Positions 1-8,965 of a stretch of 58,328 nucleotides of DNA are shown one piece after another. A program made the position numbers and the translations under genes. Origin of the DNA: Rhodanobacter sp. (GTDB lineage Bacteria; Pseudomonadota; Gammaproteobacteria; Xanthomonadales; Rhodanobacteraceae); the NCBI GenBank assembly GCA_027307195.1, contig DAHUXL010000135.1:1-58328 (forward strand). Reading direction: 5' to 3'. The notes under the pieces were generated by a model. That model saw only the letters and a program-made list of their open reading frames with translations. It did not search any database and was not told where the DNA came from. Position 1 is the stretch's first letter. Every line of letters begins with the position of its first letter.

Positions 1-895
1 CGTCCTTGTCGGACTCGTCGCGCAGCTCGCTGATGCCTTCGAGCTTCTTTTCCTTGACCAGCTCGGCGATCTTCTCGATCAGCCGCGCCTTGTTCACCTG
101 GTACGGCAGCTCGTGGACGATGATCGTCTCGCGGCCGTTCGGCTCGGTCTCGATCTCTGCTCTGGCGCGAACCAGGATGCGGCCGCGACCGGTGCGGTAC
201 GCCTCGATGATGCCGGAGGAGCCATTGATGATGCCGTAGGTCGGAAAATCCGGCCCCGGAATGTATTGCATCAGATCGTCGATGCCGAGTGACGGATCCT
301 CGATCAGCGCCATCGTCGCCGCGATCACCTCGTTGAGGTTGTGCGGCGGAATGTTGGTAGCCATGCCGACGGCGATGCCGGCCGAACCGTTGATCAGCAG
401 GTTCGGCACGCGCGCCGGCAATACCAGCGGCTCGTGTTCGCTCTCGTCGTAGTTCGGCCCGAAGTCGACGGTTTCCTTGTCGATGTCGGCCAGCAATTCG
501 TGCGTAAGCCGCGACATGCGCACTTCGGTGTATCGCATCGCGGCTGCGTTGTCGCCATCGACCGAGCCGAAGTTGCCCTGGCCATCGACCAGCAGGTAGC
601 GCAGCGAGAATGGCTGCGCCATGCGCACGATCGCGTCGTAGACCGACTGATCGCCATGCGGATGGTATTTACCGATCACGTCACCGACCACGCGGGCCGA
701 CTTCTTGTACGGTTTGTTCCAGACGTTGCCCAGTTCATTCATCGCAAACAGCACGCGGCGATGCACCGGTTTCAGACCATCGCGGACATCCGGCAGGGCG
801 CGCCCCACGATCACGCTCATGGCGTAGTCGAGGTAGCTCTGGCGCATCTCGTCTTCGATGTTGACGCGAATGATTTCTTTGGCGAGTTCTGCCAT
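1..895 (-). CDS. gyrA: DNA gyrase subunit A, N-terminal part (3' end outside window)
   Basis: Type II topoisomerase subunit that breaks and rejoins DNA to introduce negative supercoils, working as A2B2 with GyrB. The visible N-terminal ~298 residues begin [17 protein letters not shown] and include the winged-helix DNA-gate region. The catalytic tyrosine lies in AAAMRYTE, and [10 protein letters not shown] follows further on. The ATG at 893-895 is preceded by an AAGGAAA-type ribosome site. Residue 83, a main quinolone contact in E. coli (Ser), is Gln here (codon at 647-649), and residue 84 is Ser. The reading frame runs off the left edge. Identity is very secure. Confidence 0.97.
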   Translation of the reverse strand, partial: MAELAKEIIRVNIEDEMRQSYLDYAMSVIVGRALPDVRDGLKPVHRRVLFAMNELGNVWNKPYKKSARVVGDVIGKYHPHGDQSVYDAIVRMAQPFSLRYLLVDGQGNFGSVDGDNAAAMRYTEVRMSRLTHELLADIDKETVDFGPNYDESEHEPLVLPARVPNLLINGSAGIAVGMATNIPPHNLNEVIAATMALIEDPSLGIDDLMQYIPGPDFPTYGIINGSSGIIEAYRTGRGRILVRARAEIETEPNGRETIIVHELPYQVNKARLIEKIAELVKEKKLEGISELRDESDKD

Positions 896-1204
896 GAATT
901 TTCATTTCCTTGATGACGTAGAAGGACGCTGGCGCCGCGCCCCCAGCGCATGCGCAAGCGACCCGAAATCAACCTGTGAAGTGTAGCACGAATGACATCA
1001 AAACGTCAGGATTTAATTGTTGTAGATCAATAACTTATGGCGACGTTTTGGGGCGCATGAAAAGCATTCCCCGGGCTGTCGAAAAATTGACCAGCGCGGC
1101 GACCACCGAACCCGCTGCGATGGTCCCCACGGGCCACCGGTGCAAGCCTGAAAATTCGACAACCACCGTGCGCAGACCCTGCAAATCATCTCAGGGCAGC
1201 AGCT
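896..1204. other. Intergenic region between mtnA and gyrA
   Basis: A stretch of about 309 bases without a supported gene. It holds the gyrA leader and candidate promoter near its left end. An AT-richer patch lies around 1010-1035, and only weak short inverted repeats follow mtnA. I see no riboswitch, tRNA or credible small ORF. Confidence 0.6.
980..1009 (-). promoter_or_regulatory. Candidate sigma70 promoter for gyrA
   Basis: Read on the minus strand there is a -35-like CTGACG (complement of 1004-1009) and a -10-like TACACT (complement of 980-985) with an 18-nt spacer. It lies about 85 nt upstream of the gyrA start codon. This is pattern-based only. Confidence 0.45.
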
Positions 1205-2224
1205 TCACCACCCGAACATCGCCTGCATCGCGAGGCTGTTCGGCCGTTCGATCACGCCGCGTTCGGTCACGATCGCATCGATCAGTTCCGCCGGTGCCAC
1301 GTCGAATACCGGGTTCCACGCCTGCGCACCTTCGACCACGGTGCGTTTCCCCGCGGTGCTGAGCAGCTCGGCGGGGTCGCGCAGTTCAATCTCGATTTCC
1401 TCGCCGGTACCGGTGGCCATGTCGACCGTCGAGGACGGTGCCACCACCATGAACTTCACGCCGTGGTATTTCGCGGCAATCGCCAACTGATAGGTACCGA
1501 TCTTGTTCGCGGTATCGCCGTTGGCGGCGATCCGGTCGGCGCCCACGATCACCCATTGCACGGCACCGGATTTCATCAGATGCGCAGCGGCGGAATCGGC
1601 AATCAGTTGCGCCGGAATTCCATCGCGGACCAGCTCCCACATGGTCAGACGAGCACCCTGCTGCCACGGCCGGGTTTCGCCGGCGTAGACCCGGCTGATC
1701 CGTCCGGCCGCCACACCGGCGCGGATCACACCCAGCGCCGTACCGTAACCGGCGGTAGCCAGTGAACCGGTATTGCAGTGGGTCAACACACCCGAGCCCG
1801 CGGTGATCAGCGACGCGCCGAGTTCGCCCATGTGCCGGTTCGCAGCCAGGTCCTCGTCCTGGATCGCCTGCGCCTCGCGCACCAGCGCTTCGGCGTTGGC
1901 GCCGGCAGCGAGGCGCTTTTTCATCCGGTCGAGTGCCCACATCAGGTTCACTGCGGTGGGCCGCGCCGCACGCAGCATCGCCAACACCTCATCCAGCGCG
2001 GCATGCTGCTGCGCCGCCATCGCCACGCCCCATGCCGCGGCAATGCCGATCGCCGGTGCGCCGCGAACAGTGAGATCGCGGATCGCCTGGGTTACCTGCG
2101 CCGCGTCACGGCAATCAATCCAGCGTTCTTCGCCAGGTAGCAGACGCTGATCGAGCAGGCGCAGATGGTCGCCTTGCCACTGCACGGCGCGGATGGAATC
2201 GTGGGTTTCGATGTGCGTAGTCAT
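1205..2224 (-). CDS. mtnA: Methylthioribose-1-phosphate isomerase
   Basis: Converts 5-methylthioribose-1-phosphate to 5-methylthioribulose-1-phosphate in the methionine salvage pathway (cytosolic, eIF2B-related fold). The family signatures are clear: [15 protein letters not shown] near the N-terminus, the catalytic-cysteine segment [11 protein letters not shown], and the catalytic-aspartate segment [12 protein letters not shown] followed by NKIGTYQLA. The chosen ATG gives 339 residues ([12 protein letters not shown]...), typical for the family. The frame is open further upstream to another ATG at 2278, but those extra 18 residues do not look like family sequence and neither start has a strong ribosome site. 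It is transcribed in the same direction as gyrA, about 310 bases upstream of it. Confidence 0.93.
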   Translation of the reverse strand: MTTHIETHDSIRAVQWQGDHLRLLDQRLLPGEERWIDCRDAAQVTQAIRDLTVRGAPAIGIAAAWGVAMAAQQHAALDEVLAMLRAARPTAVNLMWALDRMKKRLAAGANAEALVREAQAIQDEDLAANRHMGELGASLITAGSGVLTHCNTGSLATAGYGTALGVIRAGVAAGRISRVYAGETRPWQQGARLTMWELVRDGIPAQLIADSAAAHLMKSGAVQWVIVGADRIAANGDTANKIGTYQLAIAAKYHGVKFMVVAPSSTVDMATGTGEEIEIELRDPAELLSTAGKRTVVEGAQAWNPVFDVAPAELIDAIVTERGVIERPNSLAMQAMFGW

Positions 2225-2333
2225 CCGCGCATTATCGCCGAAGCGGATGCGGGCAACGACAGCAGCATTCGAAATCATGGATGGTATTTTTGCCTGCCGA
2301 TAACCGTGACACGCGATATCGAACGGGCACCTG

Positions 2334-2525
2334 TCAGGACGCCTCGGGCATCACCAGCCACATGATCAGGTAAAGCAGGATCCCGGACCCGCCCAGCAAG
2401 GTAAGCACGATCCATGCAACCCGTACCAGGGTCGGATCCCAGCCGTAATACTCGGCGATTCCGGCGCAGACACCGGCCAGTGTCCGGTTGCTGCGGGAGC
2501 GGCACAAACGTTTATCCGTACTCAC
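2334..2525 (-). CDS. Small PspC-domain membrane protein
   Basis: A 63-residue protein made almost entirely of one PspC domain: a short basic N-terminus ([13 protein letters not shown]), the motif [21 protein letters not shown], then one hydrophobic membrane helix ending LIMWLVMP. PspC-like proteins act in envelope-stress responses in enterobacteria. Single-domain versions such as this are common and mostly uncharacterised, so a stress role is inference. I chose the GTG at 2525 because GGGGA lies about 9 nt upstream and the protein then starts as VSTDKR; a TTG at 2564 would extend it. It lies just downstream of phaC on the same strand and may be cotranscribed. Confidence 0.8.
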   Translation of the reverse strand: MSTDKRLCRSRSNRTLAGVCAGIAEYYGWDPTLVRVAWIVLTLLGGSGILLYLIMWLVMPEAS

Positions 2526-2560
2526 TTGTCTATCCCCATCTGAAATCAATCGCGTTGAAA

Positions 2561-3628
2561 TCAATCACGTGCATGCAGCCACTGGTGGATGGCTGGCGGA
2601 ACCTCGCGTTGCGCGCGGCCAGAGACGTAGATGCCGATGTGGCCACCCTTGAACGCGAGCTGGGTGTAGTCGGTGGTGCCGACATGCTTGCCCAATGCGC
2701 GCGAGGCATCCGGCGGCACCAGATGATCCTGCTCGGCGAAGATGTTCAGCACCGGCTGGGTGATCATGCCCAGATCCACCGGCTTGCCGCCGATCTCGAG
2801 CGTGCCCTTGACCAGCTTGTTGTCCTGGTAGAAATCCTTGATGAACTGGCGGAATGTCTCGCCGGCCTGATCCGGCGAGTCGAAGATCCAGCGCTCCATG
2901 CGCAGGAAATTCTCCAGCTCGGTCGGGTTGTCGAGGATGTCGACCATGCCGATGTATTTCTGCTGGTTCAGCCGCACCGGCTTCAGCGTGAGGTAGACGT
3001 AGTTCATCAGCCCGGCGGGGATATTGCCCATGGTGTCGACGAACAGGTCCACATCCATGTTGCGGCACCAGTGCGACAGCATGTTGTCCGGCGTGTGGAA
3101 ATCCACCGGCGTGACCATGGTGATCAGGTTCTTCACCTTGTCCGCGTGCAACGCGGTGTAGCAAAGCGAGAACGCACCACCCTGGCAGATGCCGAGCAGA
3201 TTGATCGCGTCGAGATCGTGACGTTGCCGCACCGCATCGACGCAACGATCGAGATAGCCGTTGATGTAATCGTCCAGGGTCAGCCAGCGATCGGCGCCGT
3301 CGGGATAACCCCAGTCGATCAGGTAGACGTCCTCGCCCTGCTCCAGCAGGTTGCGCACCATCGACCGGTCGGCCTGCAGATCGGTCATCCACACCGTGTT
3401 GACCAACGCATAGACGATCAGCAACGGCGTCTTCGAAGTGGCCTTGCCGTGACCGGTGAAGTGCCACACCTTCAGCTTGTCTTCGCTGTAAACCAGCTCA
3501 CGTGGTGTGTTCGCATACTCGGGCTCGCGCATGCTGCGCAGGTGACCCATGCCGGCGGCGAGCTTGCGCTGGAACGCGGCGATATCGCCAAGGGCCTTGG
3601 TCGGGTCGATGCGCAATGGCGTGTACAT
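2561..3628 (-). CDS. phaC: Class III polyhydroxyalkanoate synthase, catalytic subunit PhaC
   Basis: Polymerises (R)-3-hydroxyacyl-CoA into storage polyester granules together with PhaE. The length of 355 residues fits class III PhaC. It is an alpha/beta-hydrolase with the lipase-like box GICQGG that carries the nucleophilic cysteine. The candidate catalytic Asp is in the segment FAEQDHLVPP and the His is in FKGGHIGIYV. VYALVNTVWMTDLQ and IDWGYPDG are further family hallmarks. An AGGAG ribosome site precedes the ATG. It follows phaE by 12 nt, so the two subunits are produced together. Confidence 0.95.
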   Translation of the reverse strand: MYTPLRIDPTKALGDIAAFQRKLAAGMGHLRSMREPEYANTPRELVYSEDKLKVWHFTGHGKATSKTPLLIVYALVNTVWMTDLQADRSMVRNLLEQGEDVYLIDWGYPDGADRWLTLDDYINGYLDRCVDAVRQRHDLDAINLLGICQGGAFSLCYTALHADKVKNLITMVTPVDFHTPDNMLSHWCRNMDVDLFVDTMGNIPAGLMNYVYLTLKPVRLNQQKYIGMVDILDNPTELENFLRMERWIFDSPDQAGETFRQFIKDFYQDNKLVKGTLEIGGKPVDLGMITQPVLNIFAEQDHLVPPDASRALGKHVGTTDYTQLAFKGGHIGIYVSGRAQREVPPAIHQWLHARD

Positions 3629-3640
3629 GACGATCTCTCC

Positions 3641-4738
3641 TTACTTGCGCTTGCGCGGGCTGGTGCGGGATTGGGATGCGGCGGCAGACTTGGCCTTGCC
3701 GGCCGTCGTCGTATGCACTGCCTTTGCCGGAGCCTTCGAAACGGACTTCTTTACTGCCGAAGTCGACGGCCTGGCCGGCGCAGCCCTCTTCGCGGCAGGT
3801 GACGCGGCTGGACCACTGGCCATCTGACGCTTCAGCGCAGCCAGTTCGCGACGCAGCGCCATGATCTCATCAGTGTGGTCTGCGGGCGCCGGTGCCCGGC
3901 TGGCACGGAATTCGCGACGCAAGGCCTGCACTCGCTCGCCGAGACTCGACACCTCGCTGCGCGTCGGTACGCCGAGTTGCTGGCAGAACTGCTCGGTCTG
4001 TTGCTGCTGCATCTGGCGCACGCGCATCTGCGTGTTGACCATCTCACCGTAAGCTTCGCGAAACTCATCGGTCAGCGCGATCTCGGCATAGGCCTCTTCG
4101 GCGGCGTCTATCCACAGGTCATACAGCGCCTTCAGCGAATCGACCTGGCGACCCGGCTCGGCGCGTTCTGCCAACTTGTCCTGCAGGCGCTGCATCGCCT
4201 GCGCGTTGGAGCGCTGAATCAACGCCTGATAACGCGCGGAAGCCTGCAACGACTCCAGCACGGCAGCGGCCATCGCCTGGTGCTTCATCTGTTGTTCGCG
4301 ATCCTGACCAAAGGCTGGTGTCGGCCCATGCGCGCCCGGCAGATCACCAAAACCACCGTGCTGCGCCGCCTGCATCCACGACTGCCATTGCCGCGCAAAG
4401 CCTTCCGCGCCAGCGCCGGCACTGTCGATGCCGCCGAACGCCTGCGCAAACGGCTGGCTGGCACCACCGAACAGTTGCTGCAGTTGCTGACGCCAATCGA
4501 CCGGCTGGGCCGCGGCACCGCTGGCGGCGGCGCCCTGCATCCAGTCAAAGTATCCCTTCAGGCCGGCCAGTGTGCGTTCCAGCGTGTCGTTGCCTGAGGC
4601 AGGTGCTGTCGGCGGCGTGAAAAATGGATTGGCTGCGGGCTGAGGCTGCTGCTGTTGCAGCTGGCGCGTCCAGGCATCCCATGACTGCTGCGCCAGGGTC
4701 TGATAGTCCCTGATGAAATCGTTCGCGGGATCAGCCAT
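3641..4738 (-). CDS. phaE: Class III PHA synthase accessory subunit PhaE
   Basis: Non-catalytic partner required for activity of class III PhaC. The 365 residues start MADPANDFIRDYQ, are Gln- and Ala-rich (LQQQQPQPAAN), and contain a helical core with YDLWIDAAEEAYAE and the PhaE-typical C-terminal heptad-like region (LGERVQALRREF, IMALRRELAALK). The frame continues upstream to a further possible start at 4816, but that region overlaps the pnp terminator and lacks family sequence. The last ~49 residues form an unusual tail of Lys, Arg, Ala, Ser, Thr and Pro ending SPRKRK, with no acidic residue, resembling histone-H1-like tails. phaC follows immediately. Confidence 0.92.
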   Translation of the reverse strand: MADPANDFIRDYQTLAQQSWDAWTRQLQQQQPQPAANPFFTPPTAPASGNDTLERTLAGLKGYFDWMQGAAASGAAAQPVDWRQQLQQLFGGASQPFAQAFGGIDSAGAGAEGFARQWQSWMQAAQHGGFGDLPGAHGPTPAFGQDREQQMKHQAMAAAVLESLQASARYQALIQRSNAQAMQRLQDKLAERAEPGRQVDSLKALYDLWIDAAEEAYAEIALTDEFREAYGEMVNTQMRVRQMQQQQTEQFCQQLGVPTRSEVSSLGERVQALRREFRASRAPAPADHTDEIMALRRELAALKRQMASGPAASPAAKRAAPARPSTSAVKKSVSKAPAKAVHTTTAGKAKSAAASQSRTSPRKRK

Positions 4739-4811
4739 CGGTGCGTCCTCATGCGTGGTTACCAAGCATCCTAGCAAAAACGTATTGCACAAAATCACCA
4801 ACGACAGAACG

Positions 4812-4841
4812 CACAAGGCCCGGCATGAGCCGGGCCTTGTG
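4812..4841 (-). terminator. Terminator hairpin downstream of pnp
   Basis: A perfect 13-bp GC-rich stem (4812-4824 with 4829-4841) closes a 4-nt loop 22 nt after the pnp stop codon. There is no long U-tract, so it may act as a 3' stabilising hairpin as well as a terminator. It separates pnp from phaE. Confidence 0.65.
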
Positions 4842-4862
4842 GAATCACGCTGACCTTGAAAC

Positions 4863-6977
4863 TCAGGCGGTGGCGTCGCTGGCGCGCTCGTCTTCGGTCA
4901 CGGCTTTCATCGACAGGCGGATACGGCCCTGCTTGTCCACTTCCAGCACCTTGACCTTGACGATGTCGCCTTCCTTGAGCTTGTCGGAAACCTTCTCGAC
5001 ACGCTCATCGGAGATCTGCGACACGTGCACCAGACCATCCTTGCCCGGCATGATCGTGACGAATGCACCGAAGTCCATCAGCTTGGCGACCTTGCCCTCG
5101 TAGATGCGGCCCGGCTCGACGTCGGAGACGATCTGCTCGATGCGCTTGCGTGCGGCTTCACCGGCTTCGCGATTGACCGAGCCGACGATGATGGTGCCGT
5201 CGTCGCTGATGTCGATCGTGGTGCCGGTCTCTTCGGTGATCGAACGGATCGTGGCGCCACCCTTGCCGATCACTTCGCGGATCTTGTCCGGATGGATCTT
5301 GATGGTGATCAGGCGCGGAGCGTATTCGCTCATTTCCGAGCGGGCCGTGGTCAACGCCTTGGCCATTTCGCCGAGAATGTGCAGACGACCACGCTTGGCC
5401 TGCTCCAGCGCCACCTTCATGATCTCTTCGGTGATGCCGTCGATCTTGATGTCCATCTGCAGCGCGGAGATGCCATCGGCACTGCCGGCCACCTTGAAGT
5501 CCATGTCGCCGAGGTGATCCTCATCGCCCAGGATGTCGGACAGTACGACGAAGTCGCTGCCTTCCTTGACCAGGCCCATCGCGATACCAGCCACCGGCGC
5601 CTTCAACGGCACGCCCGCGTCCATCATCGCCAGCGAGGAACCGCACACCGAGGCCATCGACGAGGAACCGTTGGACTCGGTGATTTCCGAGACCACGCGC
5701 ACCACGTACGGGAATTCCTCGATCGTCGGCTTCACTGCCTGCACGCCGCGCTTGGCAAGACGGCCGTGGCCGATCTCACGACGCTTCGGCGCACCGAAAC
5801 GACCAGCCTCACCCACCGAGAACGGGGGGAAGTTGTAATGGAACAGGAACGGATCCTTCGACTCGCCACCCGGCGCATCAATGATCTGCGCATCGCGCGT
5901 GGTGCCCAGCGTAATGACGACCAGGGCCTGCGTCTCGCCGCGTGTGAACAGCGCCGAGCCGTGGGTACGCGGCAGCACGCCGACGCGTGCGGTGATCGCG
6001 CGCACGTCGTCGAGCTGACGGCCGTCGATGCGCACCTTGGTCTTCAACACGCTGTCGCGCATGGTGTGGTATTCGAGCTCGCCGAACTCCTTCGACAATT
6101 CAGCAGACGCCCAGCCGTTCGCTTCGGCCTGCGCCTTCAGCTCAGCCAGCACGTCGGCCTTGATCGCGGAAATCGCGTCGCGGCGCTGCAGCTTGTCGCG
6201 CACCTGGAACGCTTCGTCCAGCTTGCTGCCGACGGCGCCCTTGAGCGCGGCGACCAGCGACTCGTTGCGCGCCGGTGCCTTCCAGTCCCACGACGGCTTG
6301 GCGCCTTCGGCAGCCAGCTCGGCGATCGCACGGATCGCGGTCTGCATCTGCTGGTGACCGAACATCACCGCGCCGAGCATCACATCCTCGGACAGCAGCT
6401 GGGCTTCGGATTCCACCATCAGCACCGCACCGGCGGTACCGGCAACGACCAGATCCAGCTGCGAGGTCTTCAGCTCGGTGGCCGTCGGGTTCAGCAGGTA
6501 CTGGCCGTTGGCGTAACCGACGCGGGCCGCACCGATCGGACCCTTGAACGGGATACCGGCCAGCGACAGCGCGGCAGACGCACCGAGCAGCGCGACGATG
6601 TCGCCGTCAACCTCGGGGTTGAGCGAGACGACCTGCGCGATGACCTGCACTTCGTTCTTGAAGTCTTCCGGGAACAGCGGGCGTACCGGGCGATCGATCA
6701 GACGCGAGGTCAGCGTCTCCTTCTCGGTCGGACGGCCTTCGCGCTTGAAGAAGCCGCCCGGGATACGGCCGGCGGAGTAGAACTTTTCCACATAGTCCAC
6801 GGTGAGCGGGAAGAAATCCTGCCCTTCCTTCTGCTTGGTGGCCGCCACCGCGGTGACCAGCACCACGGTGCCGCCCATGCTGGCCATCACCGCGCCGGAC
6901 GCCTGGCGGGCAATTTCGCCCGTCTCCAGCGTGACTTCGTGACTACCGTACTGGAATGACTTGGTTACTTTTGCCAC
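4863..6977 (-). CDS. pnp: Polyribonucleotide nucleotidyltransferase (PNPase)
   Basis: Phosphorolytic 3'-5' exoribonuclease, a trimer and usual degradosome component. The 704 residues contain two RNase PH-like domains (first ~1-215, second ~310-545), a KH domain with [15 protein letters not shown] (~560-610), and an S1 RNA-binding domain ([13 protein letters not shown], ~620-690). The start codon is GTG with AGGAA upstream. It follows rpsO with an 82-nt gap that contains a small hairpin, the same arrangement as E. coli, where RNase III cleavage and PNPase autoregulate the operon. Confidence 0.97.
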   Translation of the reverse strand: MAKVTKSFQYGSHEVTLETGEIARQASGAVMASMGGTVVLVTAVAATKQKEGQDFFPLTVDYVEKFYSAGRIPGGFFKREGRPTEKETLTSRLIDRPVRPLFPEDFKNEVQVIAQVVSLNPEVDGDIVALLGASAALSLAGIPFKGPIGAARVGYANGQYLLNPTATELKTSQLDLVVAGTAGAVLMVESEAQLLSEDVMLGAVMFGHQQMQTAIRAIAELAAEGAKPSWDWKAPARNESLVAALKGAVGSKLDEAFQVRDKLQRRDAISAIKADVLAELKAQAEANGWASAELSKEFGELEYHTMRDSVLKTKVRIDGRQLDDVRAITARVGVLPRTHGSALFTRGETQALVVITLGTTRDAQIIDAPGGESKDPFLFHYNFPPFSVGEAGRFGAPKRREIGHGRLAKRGVQAVKPTIEEFPYVVRVVSEITESNGSSSMASVCGSSLAMMDAGVPLKAPVAGIAMGLVKEGSDFVVLSDILGDEDHLGDMDFKVAGSADGISALQMDIKIDGITEEIMKVALEQAKRGRLHILGEMAKALTTARSEMSEYAPRLITIKIHPDKIREVIGKGGATIRSITEETGTTIDISDDGTIIVGSVNREAGEAARKRIEQIVSDVEPGRIYEGKVAKLMDFGAFVTIMPGKDGLVHVSQISDERVEKVSDKLKEGDIVKVKVLEVDKQGRIRLSMKAVTEDERASDATA

Positions 6978-7006
6978 GTGCTTAATTCCTGCTCTGATTG
7001 AGAAGT

Positions 7007-7024
7007 GCGCCCACGGATGGGCGC
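7007..7024 (-). other. Hairpin in the rpsO-pnp intergenic region
   Basis: The inverted repeat GCGCCC/GGGCGC with a 6-nt loop lies between the rpsO stop and the pnp start. In E. coli the equivalent spacer holds an RNase III-processed stem and a leaky terminator. A similar role here is inference from position only. Confidence 0.4.
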
Positions 7025-7059
7025 CTCTTGATCTTCGCGTTCACGGATGAACGCACGAA

Positions 7060-7329
7060 TTACCGCCGCAGGCCGAGGCGTTCGATCAGGGTCTGGTAGC
7101 GCGCAAGATCGCGATCTTTCAGATAGCTGAGCAGGCGCTTGCGCTGGTTGACCAGCTTCAGCAGACCACGGCGGGAATGGTGATCCTGCTTGTGGTCCTT
7201 GAAGTGGCCGGTGAGGTGGTCGATGCGGGCGGACAGCAGGGCCACCTGGACTTCGGTCGAACCGGTGTCGTTCGGCACGCGGCCGAAATCAGCAATGATC
7301 TTGCCGGTCTGTTCTGCGGTAAGGGACAT
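7060..7329 (-). CDS. rpsO: 30S ribosomal protein S15
   Basis: Primary binder of 16S rRNA in the 30S platform. The length of 89 residues is canonical. Family features seen: [17 protein letters not shown] at the start, [13 protein letters not shown], the [19 protein letters not shown] helix-turn region with conserved His and Ser, and the end [21 protein letters not shown]. The ATG has an AAGGA-like site upstream. The leader of this gene contains a long near-perfect hairpin, a plausible control element because S15 commonly represses its own mRNA. Confidence 0.97.
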   Translation of the reverse strand: MSLTAEQTGKIIADFGRVPNDTGSTEVQVALLSARIDHLTGHFKDHKQDHHSRRGLLKLVNQRKRLLSYLKDRDLARYQTLIERLGLRR

Positions 7330-7356
7330 GGGTATACGTTTCCTTGGAAAGGCGAT

Positions 7357-7404
7357 GCGAAGCTTGTGCTTGCATCATCGCGATGACGCAAGCACAAGCT
7401 TCGC
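7357..7404 (-). promoter_or_regulatory. Long hairpin in the rpsO leader (terminator or S15 operator candidate)
   Basis: A perfect 17-bp inverted repeat (7357-7373 with 7388-7404) encloses a smaller palindrome, CATCGCGATG (7376-7385). It lies 28 nt upstream of the rpsO ATG and about 92 nt after truB. There is no clear U-run on the minus-strand transcript (only CCUUUCC), so an mRNA regulatory fold is as likely as a terminator. Confidence 0.5.
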
Positions 7405-7496
7405 CTAGATGAATGAAAGCGTTGAAATAACCTGTCTATTCTACTGATGGGAGTGGTGTTACAACAAGTGCGGAGCGGCGTATCGGGCCAATTTCT

Positions 7497-8423
7497 TCAG
7501 TCAGACGGCAGGTTGAAGCCGCGCAGGATGCGCGCACGGCCTTCATCATCCAGTTCCAGCAGCGCCAGCAGTGCGCCGTCACTGGCATAGGCGGCACAGC
7601 GGCCGGTCGACGGGGCTTGCGGCAGCGGGATCTGCTGGCCGCGCGAAATCGCCATGCTTTGGGCTTCATCGAGCTGCAGCACCGGCAAATCGGACAATCC
7701 GGCCGACAGCGGCAACAACCACGCCAGCAACGCTTTGTCGCCCTGTTCCGCCGCCTGCTGCAATTGCTCCAGCGTCACCATGCGCGGCTCGCGGAACGGT
7801 TCCACCCACAGCCGGCGCAGGGCGGTCAGATGCGCACCGCAGCCCAGATCCTCACCCAGATCCACCGCCAGCGAGCGCACATAGGTACCGGAGCCGCATT
7901 CCACGTGCAGGGTCAGCGTGTCATCCGTGCATGCCAGCAGATCCAACCGGTGGATCTCCACTTCGCGTGGCGGCACTTCGACCCTCTCGCCACGGCGCGC
8001 CTTCGCATATAGCCGCTCGCCATCCTGCTTGAGCGCCGAATACATCGGCGGCACCTGCAGGATGCGTCCACGAAGCTTGGTCAGCGCCGTCTCGATGCTT
8101 GCCTCATTGAGCGCCGGTACCGGGCGCTGCCGCACGATCTCGCCTTCGCAATCGGCCGTATCGGTAGTGATGCCGAGCCGGCACTCGGCCACATAGGCCT
8201 TGCGCGCACCGAGCAGGCTGCCGGCCAGCTTGGTTGCCTCGCCGAAACATAGCGGCAGCAGGCCCGTAGCCAGCGGATCGAGCGCGCCGGTATGACCGCC
8301 CTTGGCCGCACGCAGTAGTTTGCGCACGGACTGCAACGCCTGGTTGGAGCTCAGGCTCAATGGTTTGTCGAGCAGAACGATGCCGTGCAGGTCACGGTGC
8401 TGGATACGCGGCAGACGACTCAT
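7497..8423 (-). CDS. truB: tRNA pseudouridine(55) synthase
   Basis: Converts U55 to pseudouridine in the T-loop of tRNAs. The 308 residues from the chosen ATG (MSRLPRIQHRDLHG) carry the TruB motif II segment GGHTGALDPLATGLLP with the catalytic Asp. KPLSLSSNQALQSVRK precedes it, and the substrate-binding region GSGTYVRSLAVDLGE and a C-terminal PUA-like part follow. The frame allows a TTG six codons upstream, which I rejected for lack of a ribosome site. It starts 27 nt after rbfA in the conserved rimP-pnp cluster. Confidence 0.95.
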   Translation of the reverse strand: MSRLPRIQHRDLHGIVLLDKPLSLSSNQALQSVRKLLRAAKGGHTGALDPLATGLLPLCFGEATKLAGSLLGARKAYVAECRLGITTDTADCEGEIVRQRPVPALNEASIETALTKLRGRILQVPPMYSALKQDGERLYAKARRGERVEVPPREVEIHRLDLLACTDDTLTLHVECGSGTYVRSLAVDLGEDLGCGAHLTALRRLWVEPFREPRMVTLEQLQQAAEQGDKALLAWLLPLSAGLSDLPVLQLDEAQSMAISRGQQIPLPQAPSTGRCAAYASDGALLALLELDDEGRARILRGFNLPSD

Positions 8424-8450
8424 CGGTTCAGCAGCACCCAACGTTGCGGC

Positions 8451-8834
8451 TCAATCCTGCTTGTCCCCGCCGGGCGGCGTCAGTTTGCGTGCCTGTTCGC
8501 GCAGCAAGGTTTCAATCCGCTCGCCCTTGTCGACCGAGTCGTCATACTTGAATTTCAATTCCGGCACCCGGCGCATGCGCATGCCGCTGTGTGCCAGCGA
8601 ATGGCGGATCTCGTGACCGATCTCGTTAAGCGCCTTCACCGCCGGCAGACCCTGTTCGGGCAGCATGGCGGTCACCCAGACGGTGGCCCAGTCCAGGTCG
8701 CGGGTGATTTCCACGTCCGACACGCTGACCGACGGCAGCCCGTGATCGCGCACGGCCGCATGCACCAGCAAACCCAGTTCGCGGCGCAACTCGGCACCGA
8801 TACGGTCGGTACGTTTGAAATCACGGGATGGCAT
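8451..8834 (-). CDS. rbfA: Ribosome-binding factor A
   Basis: Assembly factor for late 30S maturation and cold adaptation, a single KH-like domain. The 127 residues start MPSRDFKRTDRIGAELRRELG and include the family pattern VSVSDVEITRDLDWATVWVT and ALNEIGHEIRHSLAHSGMRMRRVPELKF. I chose the ATG at 8834 because AAGGAG sits about 8 nt upstream; the frame remains open for seven further codons. It sits between infB and truB. Confidence 0.95.
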   Translation of the reverse strand: MPSRDFKRTDRIGAELRRELGLLVHAAVRDHGLPSVSVSDVEITRDLDWATVWVTAMLPEQGLPAVKALNEIGHEIRHSLAHSGMRMRRVPELKFKYDDSVDKGERIETLLREQARKLTPPGGDKQD

Positions 8835-8856
8835 AAAGAACTCCTTGAAAAACAAA

Positions 8857-8959
8857 GGGACGAGCGACGGGTAGCGAGGGTGTCATGTCGGACTTCAGGC
8901 GAAGATTCTCACTTTGCCTGGTGCCGCATCCTGCGCTCTCGCTACCCGTCCCTCGCCCC
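8857..8959. repeat. Long imperfect inverted repeat between infB and rbfA
   Basis: Two 22-bp arms (8857-8878 and 8938-8959) match as inverted copies at 20 of 22 positions, around a 59-bp spacer that itself contains a weaker inverted repeat. The arms carry the tetranucleotide GTAG found in several REP families. It fills most of the 131-bp infB-rbfA gap. It could be a REP doublet (BIME-like) or an RNA processing site. Confidence 0.6.
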
Positions 8960-8965
8960 TTGTTG

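Noticed and set aside
2225-2278. Longer start for mtnA
   Set aside because: The 18 added residues do not resemble the family, and no ribosome site supports the upstream ATG.
5025-6959. Plus-strand open frame of 644 codons opposite pnp
   Set aside because: A shadow of pnp; no ribosome site, promoter or protein family.
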